Below, one piece after another: positions 20,726-25,799 of a stretch of DNA of 25,799 nucleotides. The position numbers and the translations under genes were made by a program. Positions within the stretch are counted from its first letter, which is position 1. Each line of letters begins with the position of its first letter. The notes beneath the pieces are model-generated. The model did no database searches, had not been told where the DNA came from, and saw nothing but the letters and a program-made list of their open reading frames with translations. This DNA comes from an uncultured bacterium (GTDB taxonomy: Bacteria; Cyanobacteriota; Vampirovibrionia; Gastranaerophilales; Gastranaerophilaceae). Where the stretch lies: positions 1-25,799 of the forward strand of contig CACXAK010000001.1 of NCBI GenBank assembly GCA_902765655.1, written 5' to 3'.

Positions 20726-21865
20726 ATGAAATTTATTATAGGTAAAGAAGATTTATTAAACGGTATAAGAATTGTTGAAAGAGCAACATCACAAAAAGCT
20801 GTTCAGCCGGTTTTGTACAATATATTGATTGAAACACTGGAAAATAACAAGATTCGTTTAAGTGCAACGGATTTGGTTTTTACAGTAATAACAATATTGG
20901 ATGCGCAAATTCAGGAGCAGGGTAAAATCACTCTTCCTGCAAAAAAATTAAACGAAATTGTTTCAAAACTCGGTAATGATTTGGTGACTTTTGAATCAGA
21001 AAAAGCATTTCAGGGTGAAACAGAAAGCCCGAATGTTTCAATAACCTGTCAAAAATCAAAATTTGATATTATAGGAATCAGTGCAAACGAATTTCCTGCA
21101 GATATTTTCAATTACACAATTGATGAATCAAAATGTTTTGATGTTGAACTAAAACCGTTTTTAAAAGGAATCCATCAGGCCGGTTTTGCAGCTGCAAGCT
21201 ATGAAGTATCAAACCTTTTATCAGGTATAGTTTGTGATTTTAACAACGGGATATTAGAAATCGCTTCAACTGACGGTAACAGACTTGCAAGGGTCAGAGA
21301 AAAATTATCAAATGATATTACGGAACAAACTCAACTCATTATTCCGTCAAGAACATTGAACGAACTTTTGAAAATGAGTTCGTTTATCGAAGAAGATTCA
21401 ATAAAAATATGCAAAGATAAATCAACAATTATCTTTAAGTCAGAAAAAATTACTGCAATATCAAGATTATTGGAAGGTCAATTCCCGAGATATAATCAGT
21501 TGATTCCGTCAGAAAGTCCTAAAAAAGCAATAGTTAATGTATCGCAACTGATTGCGGCTTTGGAAAGAGTTTCTGTAATGGTAAATGACAAAACAAGTAT
21601 TGTAAAAATGCATTTTGCAGAAAATGAACTGACATTGAGTGCAGATACTCCTGATGCCGGTAAATCTGAGGACAAAATCGATATTGAATATGATGCGGAA
21701 GAACTTTTAATTGCGTTTAATTACAGATTTGTTCTTGATGCTTTAAGAATTATTGAAAGTGATAATGTAATAATTGGTTTGAATGCTCCGCTCAGTGCTA
21801 CCGTATTAAAACCGCAAAGTGAAGATGACTTTATTTGTTTAATTATGCCTGTTCAAATCAGATAA
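20726..21865 (+). CDS. dnaN: DNA polymerase III beta subunit (sliding clamp)
   Basis: Ring-forming clamp that tethers DNA polymerase and many repair proteins to DNA. The 379-aa protein has the usual length and three-repeat build: MKFIIGKEDLLNGIRIVERAT at the start of domain I, FAAASYEVSNLLSGIVCDF and ASTDGNRLARV in domain II, EGQFPRYNQLIP at the domain II/III boundary, and the C-terminal LIMPVQIR corresponding to the LIMPVRL-like tail that lines the peptide-binding pocket. AAGGAG eight bases before the ATG supports the start. No dnaA, recF, gyrB or DnaA-box cluster is near, so this does not look like an origin region. A MarR-type gene follows after 14 nt. Confidence 0.96.
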   Translation: MKFIIGKEDLLNGIRIVERATSQKAVQPVLYNILIETLENNKIRLSATDLVFTVITILDAQIQEQGKITLPAKKLNEIVSKLGNDLVTFESEKAFQGETESPNVSITCQKSKFDIIGISANEFPADIFNYTIDESKCFDVELKPFLKGIHQAGFAAASYEVSNLLSGIVCDFNNGILEIASTDGNRLARVREKLSNDITEQTQLIIPSRTLNELLKMSSFIEEDSIKICKDKSTIIFKSEKITAISRLLEGQFPRYNQLIPSESPKKAIVNVSQLIAALERVSVMVNDKTSIVKMHFAENELTLSADTPDAGKSEDKIDIEYDAEELLIAFNYRFVLDALRIIESDNVIIGLNAPLSATVLKPQSEDDFICLIMPVQIR

Positions 21866-21879
21866 TATCAGGAATTGTT

Positions 21880-22335
21880 ATGAAAGAAATTAAGTTAAAT
21901 CATTATGTTGATACTATAATTTACTCTGTCGATATGATTATTAAAAATTTAAAGGCAGAATTAAAACATCGAATCGATAAACTTGGCTTGGGAATAACTG
22001 GTGAACAATTTGTTGTTTTGGATACAGTTTCATATTATGAAAATATGTATCCCCAAAAACTGTCTGATATTTTGATGAAAGACAAATCCAATACAAACAG
22101 AATGATAAAAGTTCTTGTTGATAAAGGGTTACTAACAAAAGAAGTAGGAAAAAACAACAACAGACTTGTTTATATTTTAAAAGTTACTGATAAAGGTCAA
22201 AAACTTGTTGATGAAAATATGCCCAAAATAAAAAAATATATAACAGAAATTTTCAAAAATATATCCGATGATGAAATAGAACTTTTACATTCAATGAGTG
22301 ATAAGTTTACAAAAGCATTAGCAAAAAATTTATAA
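21880..22335 (+). CDS. MarR-family transcriptional regulator
   Basis: 151-aa winged-helix protein. Start set at ATG 21880 (MKEIKLNHYVD) with AGGA six bases upstream; the frame opens earlier inside dnaN without a site. An N-terminal dimerisation helix is followed by LGITGEQFVVLDTV, the DNA-binding helices (QKLSDILMKDKSNTNRMIKVLVDKGLLTKEV) and the wing with NNRLVYILKVTDKGQKLV, all typical of MarR proteins, which usually repress genes for efflux, stress or catabolism and respond to small ligands. It lies 14 nt after dnaN and may be cotranscribed with it, an unusual partnership. Its target cannot be told; a self-controlled site or the downstream signalling genes are possible. Confidence 0.88.
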   Translation: MKEIKLNHYVDTIIYSVDMIIKNLKAELKHRIDKLGLGITGEQFVVLDTVSYYENMYPQKLSDILMKDKSNTNRMIKVLVDKGLLTKEVGKNNNRLVYILKVTDKGQKLVDENMPKIKKYITEIFKNISDDEIELLHSMSDKFTKALAKNL

Positions 22336-22363
22336 TTTTAAACATAAAAAAATATTTTAAATT

Positions 22364-22404
22364 ATTGCATAAATTGACAACATCTGCAAAATATGCAATA
22401 TTAT
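22364..22404 (+). promoter_or_regulatory. Promoter with flanking inverted repeat before the STAS gene
   Basis: A perfect TTGACA (22374-22379) is followed by TATTAT (22399-22404) at a long spacing of 19 bases. The -35 and spacer sit between the arms of an 8-bp perfect inverted repeat, ATTGCATA (22364-22371) and TATGCAAT (22392-22399), which could bind a dimeric regulator such as the MarR protein encoded just upstream. Confidence 0.45.
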
Positions 22405-22444
22405 AAATGTAAATTTGAAATATATTTATGAAAGAGGGCTTATT

Positions 22445-22759
22445 TTGGAAATCAGTTGCAAAAATTTTGGAATAGATGGATTGTATGTAAAAGCAGCCGG
22501 TAGATTAGATTTGGATTCGGCAGTTGAATATGGTGTAAAAATTAAGGATACAATGGAAGATTCAAATGAGGAGATAAAAGAATTGATTCTTGATTTTTCA
22601 GAAATTACATTTATTTCAAGTTTTGGGTTAAAAGTTGTTTTGGAATTATACAAGGAAATGCAGGCAAAGCAGGGATCTTTAAAATTGAAAGACATTCCTG
22701 AACAATTAAAAAATTCTTTTAAAATGGTCGGATTTGATAAATTTTTAGATATTGGCTAA
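22445..22759 (+). CDS. STAS-domain anti-sigma factor antagonist
   Basis: 104-aa single STAS domain of the SpoIIAA/RsbV type, which binds an RsbW-like kinase when unphosphorylated and lets go when phosphorylated. The start is best placed at TTG 22445 (ILEISCKN), with GAGGG six bases upstream; an earlier TTG at 22415 has no site. Core blocks: GRLDLDSAVEYG, ELILDFSEITFISSFGLKVVL and GFDKFLDIG. In the phosphorylation loop the usual D-S-S-G reads S58-S59-F60-G61, so Ser59 aligns with the phospho-Ser while the preceding Asp and following Ser are replaced. The stop overlaps the start of the next gene by one base (TAATG), tying its synthesis to the phosphatase/kinase it should partner. Confidence 0.88.
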   Translation: MEISCKNFGIDGLYVKAAGRLDLDSAVEYGVKIKDTMEDSNEEIKELILDFSEITFISSFGLKVVLELYKEMQAKQGSLKLKDIPEQLKNSFKMVGFDKFLDIG

Positions 22760-25095
22760 TGTTTAAGACTTTAAAAGCAAAAATTATTTTTACTTCTATT
22801 ATAATGCTGACATTGTTGTTGTCCGTATTTATATTTTTTGCTATTCAATCCAGGATGTTTACTAAACAACTTATGGTGCAAAATTACAGATTTTCTATAG
22901 ATGCATTATTTGTTGATGACATCAATGACAGTATAATGACATTAGAAGATAATCTTAAAAGTTTGGCATTAATCGGAGGATTGCACTACAGAACCAGCCG
23001 TAGTGATGAACTTACTGATGAAGTTGTTATCAGAATTTTTCGTAATTATCCCAACACTTTAGGTGGGGGGATTTGGTTTATACCATATATTTTCGACAAA
23101 TCAAAAAAATATAATTGTTTTTATGCATATCGTAATAAAAATAATAAAGTTGTAATTGATAAAAATTTTGCAAGTGTCGAATATGATTATCCAAATCAAG
23201 GGTGGTATAAGGAAATAATTTCCAGAGTTACCCCAAAACGTAATATTGTATGGTCAAAACCTTATTTTGAAAATCAGGGAAGTAATACAATGATGGTTAC
23301 TGCCGGAACAGGTATATATGTTCATGGAAAACTTGTCGGTATTGCCACTGTTGATTGGGAAATGAGTTCTGTTATTAAAAATATTTCAAAAATGAAACCT
23401 CATGAAATGATGTTTTCTATGTATAAAAGAGGTAAAAAAATAGAAAACAGTTTCGTTTTACTGGGAAATGCAGATGATGATTATATAATTGCTACAAATG
23501 ATCCGTATCTTGACGGTGATTCTCTTGTAGGCCATTCTTTGAAGAAAATTCCTTGGTATTCCCCTGATTTATACGGAAAAACTTATATTACATATCATGG
23601 TAAAAAATATATTCCGTTTTTCAGCAAATTACATAACGGAATGGTTTTAGTTATATGCCTGCCAAAACGGGAAATGTTCAGAAATGTAGATATGTTTTAT
23701 TTCCCTTTTACAGCGCTAATACTTTTATTTATTTTTATGATTCTTGCGCTTGTTTATTTTGGAATGAATCGCTATATAATTAATCCTATTGATAAGTTAA
23801 TAGATATTGCTCATAAAATAAGTCATGGCGAAGATATAAATATTAAGATAAGCAAACCTGCTGAATTTGTACAACTTGCTTCGACTTTTGATACAATGAC
23901 AAAGGATATCAAAGCAATTACAAAAGAAAGAGAACATATAAATTCAGAACTGAATATTGCAAAATCTATTCAGGCATCAAGTTTACCGAGTGTATTCCCG
24001 CCGTTTCCCGACAGGGATGAATTTGATATTTATGCTTTGATGGAACCGGCAAAAGAAGTCGGCGGTGATTTTTATGATTTCTATTTTATTGATGATACTC
24101 ACTTTATGTTTTTAATTGCGGATGTTTCCGGAAAAGGAGTTCCGGCGGCACTGTTTATGATGACGGTTAAAACGCTTATAAACAACCTTTCACAGATTGG
24201 ATATGAACCGGCAGATTTGATAAAACTTATAAACAAAAAGATTTGTGAAACCAATAAACAGGGACTTTTTGTTACAATGTTTTCCGGCATAATAAATGTT
24301 GAAACAGGAGATCTTACTTATGTAAATTGCGGTCACAATCCGCCTCTTATCAAGACAAATTCAAATGAGTATAAATACCTTGAATGCGAAAGTAACATAG
24401 TGCTTGGCGCTTTTGAAGATTTTGATTTTAAAATTTATAAAACAAAATTTGACATAGGCGATACAATACTTTTATACACAGACGGGGTAACAGAAGCAAC
24501 AAACCATAATGATCAAATGTACGGAGAAGACAGATTACTCGAAAAAGTTAATAAATTTCATAATGATTTTGTAGATGCAATGGCTCTTGATATAAAAAAT
24601 GATGTCTTAAAATATACTGAAAAAATAGAACGCAGTGATGATTTGACGTTATTAATTTTCAAATACAAAAACAAACATAATTCAACATGCAAAACTATAT
24701 ACAAGGCACCTGCATCTAAAGATAATTACAAACAATTTTATCAATGGTTACATAAAATTTGTGAAAATTGGAAAATTTCAGATGAATTAACTAACAAGCT
24801 TGATATGTGCGGAGAAGAAATATATGCAAATATTGCCTTTTATGCATATCCGCAAGCTCAAGGCGATATTCGTGTTTCAGTTAAAAAAGAAGATAATCGT
24901 ATAATACTAAAATTTGAAGATGACGGAATTCAATATAATCCGCTTAAAAAACCGGATCCTGATATTGATTTGCCTCCTGAGCAAAGACCATTGGGCGGCT
25001 TGGGAATTTTTATGGTAAAAGAAATGGCTGATGATGTTCAATATGAATATTCAAACAACCGTAATATTTTAACTTTAACATTTAATATTGTTTAG
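22759..25095 (+). CDS. Membrane-bound PP2C (RsbU/SpoIIE) phosphatase fused to an RsbW-like ATPase domain
   Basis: 778-aa signalling protein. Order: transmembrane helix (about 9-29), extracytoplasmic sensor of about 280 residues resembling a dCache fold (GGGIWFIPYIFD, DYPNQGWYKEI, GKLVGIATVDWEM), second helix (about 312-335), HAMP (about 336-390), then a PP2C-type serine phosphatase (about 410-637) with GGDFYDFY (435-442), ADVSGKGVPAAL (Asp455), YTDGVTEA (Asp575) and RSDDLTLL (Asp627/628). The end (about 645-778) is a GHKL ATPase of the RsbW type: N-box EEIYANIAFYAY (Asn691), G1 DDGIQYNP, G2 GGLGIFMVKEM. Known relatives use the phosphatase to activate STAS proteins and the kinase to inactivate them. 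Here both functions sit in one chain, coupled by a one-base overlap to a STAS gene. The ATG has no separate ribosome binding site. Confidence 0.9.
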   Translation: MFKTLKAKIIFTSIIMLTLLLSVFIFFAIQSRMFTKQLMVQNYRFSIDALFVDDINDSIMTLEDNLKSLALIGGLHYRTSRSDELTDEVVIRIFRNYPNTLGGGIWFIPYIFDKSKKYNCFYAYRNKNNKVVIDKNFASVEYDYPNQGWYKEIISRVTPKRNIVWSKPYFENQGSNTMMVTAGTGIYVHGKLVGIATVDWEMSSVIKNISKMKPHEMMFSMYKRGKKIENSFVLLGNADDDYIIATNDPYLDGDSLVGHSLKKIPWYSPDLYGKTYITYHGKKYIPFFSKLHNGMVLVICLPKREMFRNVDMFYFPFTALILLFIFMILALVYFGMNRYIINPIDKLIDIAHKISHGEDINIKISKPAEFVQLASTFDTMTKDIKAITKEREHINSELNIAKSIQASSLPSVFPPFPDRDEFDIYALMEPAKEVGGDFYDFYFIDDTHFMFLIADVSGKGVPAALFMMTVKTLINNLSQIGYEPADLIKLINKKICETNKQGLFVTMFSGIINVETGDLTYVNCGHNPPLIKTNSNEYKYLECESNIVLGAFEDFDFKIYKTKFDIGDTILLYTDGVTEATNHNDQMYGEDRLLEKVNKFHNDFVDAMALDIKNDVLKYTEKIERSDDLTLLIFKYKNKHNSTCKTIYKAPASKDNYKQFYQWLHKICENWKISDELTNKLDMCGEEIYANIAFYAYPQAQGDIRVSVKKEDNRIILKFEDDGIQYNPLKKPDPDIDLPPEQRPLGGLGIFMVKEMADDVQYEYSNNRNILTLTFNIV

Positions 25096-25127
25096 CCTTA
25101 TAAATATGTCTGCATTGCTATATTTTA

Positions 25128-25161
25128 TTACATTTACTCAAAAATTTTTTATAGTACAATT
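25128..25161 (+). promoter_or_regulatory. Possible promoter of the phosphofructokinase gene
   Basis: Two overlapping arrangements are visible: TTACAT with TATAGT, or TTTACT with TACAAT, each with a 16-base spacer. Both -35 boxes are weak, so which is used, if either, is unclear. Confidence 0.35.
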
Positions 25162-25198
25162 GTTGTTGTAAAGTATTACAAAAAGAAAGGAAAATAAT

Positions 25199-25799
25199 AT
25201 GACAAAACTTTCACCACTTCAAATTGAAAGATTAAAATACCAGCCAAAACTTCCTTCAAGTTTGAAAAATGGTATTAATTCATTGGAAATGATTGAAGGC
25301 AATGCGACTCAATCTGTTGCAGATCAACAGGATATTCAAAACCTGTTTCCTAATACATACGGAAAACCAACCGTTACATTTAAATCAATTTCTGAGAAAA
25401 AATCAACACCTGCAAGAAATGTCGGTGTAATTTTATCAGGCGGACAAGCTCCGGGGGGGCATAATGTTATCGCAGGTCTTTATGATGCGTTAAAAAATGC
25501 TAATCCTGAAAGCAAATTGTACGGCTTTTTAGGCGGTCCTTCAGGTATCATTGACGGAAAATATGTTGAATTTGATGATGAATTTATTAACGCTTACAGA
25601 AACACAGGCGGATTCGATATTATCGGTTCAGGCAGAACAAAATTGGAAACAGAAGATCAATTCCAGGAATCATTTAATGTTTGCCAAAAACTTGGTATCA
25701 GCGCTGTTGTAATCATCGGCGGTGATGATTCAAATACAAACGCAGCACTTTTGGCTGAATGGTTTGTTAAAAATAAAACAGGTATTCAGGTTATCGGAT
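25199..25799 (+). CDS. pfp: Pyrophosphate-dependent 6-phosphofructokinase, N-terminal part (3' end outside window)
   Basis: Reversibly phosphorylates fructose 6-phosphate with pyrophosphate, a glycolytic/gluconeogenic step. The frame opens with ATG 25199 (MTKLSPLQIERL), AAGGA seven bases upstream, and runs off the window after 200 codons. Visible motifs: LSGGQAPGGHNVI (about 79-91) and IIGGDDSNTNA (about 172-182). The GGDD in the latter, with Asp177 where ATP enzymes have Gly (GGDGS), is the known determinant of PPi over ATP use. The 70-residue N-terminal extension before the nucleotide-binding core is typical of the long PFP clade (plant/bacterial type). The gene stands alone after the signalling module. 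Gene symbols vary between organisms. Confidence 0.9.
   Translation, partial: MTKLSPLQIERLKYQPKLPSSLKNGINSLEMIEGNATQSVADQQDIQNLFPNTYGKPTVTFKSISEKKSTPARNVGVILSGGQAPGGHNVIAGLYDALKNANPESKLYGFLGGPSGIIDGKYVEFDDEFINAYRNTGGFDIIGSGRTKLETEDQFQESFNVCQKLGISAVVIIGGDDSNTNAALLAEWFVKNKTGIQVIG

Overview
The window is AT-rich (few GC-rich stretches, A/T-heavy intergenic DNA) and densely coding on both strands. Clear Shine-Dalgarno sequences (AAGGA/GGAGG, 6-9 nt before the start) precede nearly all genes. The set of genes fits an uncultured, non-photosynthetic relative of Cyanobacteria (Melainabacteria/Gastranaerophilales type): an acpP-fabF pair, pheT without an adjacent pheS, a pyrophosphate-type phosphofructokinase, and several lineage-looking hypothetical proteins that begin M-x-I-[SN]-[SP]-I and may carry a following [TS]-F-G. 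This assignment is inference from gene content and style (about 65% sure); no rRNA or other phylogenetic marker is in the window.

Layout. 1-667: 3' end of a branched-chain aminotransferase and its terminator. 739-1099: a small hypothetical gene on the minus strand with a textbook promoter. 1100-1478: non-coding. 1479-3363: a GAF-GGDEF-HD-GYP cyclic-di-GMP protein interrupted by two single-base frameshifts, then a bidirectional terminator. 3437-5213 (minus): fabF and acpP. 5251-8866 (minus): a 261-aa and a 923-aa protein that share a homologous CX5R (protein-tyrosine/dual-specificity phosphatase type) domain; the larger has a long Gly/Ala-rich centre. 9049-9936: a hypothetical protein with a possible sliding-clamp peptide at its C-terminus. 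9942-13733 (minus): pheT, two small unknown genes and a YkgJ-type cysteine-cluster protein with an extremely A-rich leader. 13965-14467: glyoxalase I, divergent from the next operon. 14468-17438: Na/phosphate cotransporter with PhoU domain, an unknown gene and an acyl-ACP thioesterase. 17435-19634: a WYL-domain regulator, a small membrane protein, a small HTH protein and two short unknowns. 19635-20579 (minus): fabD, divergent from dnaN. 20726-25095: dnaN, a MarR-family regulator, then a STAS protein coupled to a membrane-bound PP2C phosphatase that also carries an RsbW-like kinase/ATPase domain. 25199-end: start of the PPi-dependent phosphofructokinase.

Themes. Fatty acid synthesis is spread over three loci (acpP/fabF, fabD, acyl-ACP thioesterase). 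Signalling is rich for 26 kb: a c-di-GMP enzyme, a partner-switching module, two phosphatase-domain proteins and three DNA-binding regulators. Three intergenic gaps carry short arrays of one degenerate 8-bp repeat (consensus near GNACTAGG), an interspersed family with no assigned role. The items most worth following are the phosphatase-domain pair at 5251-8866, the octamer repeat family, the doubly frameshifted c-di-GMP gene and the STAS/RsbU-RsbW fusion module.
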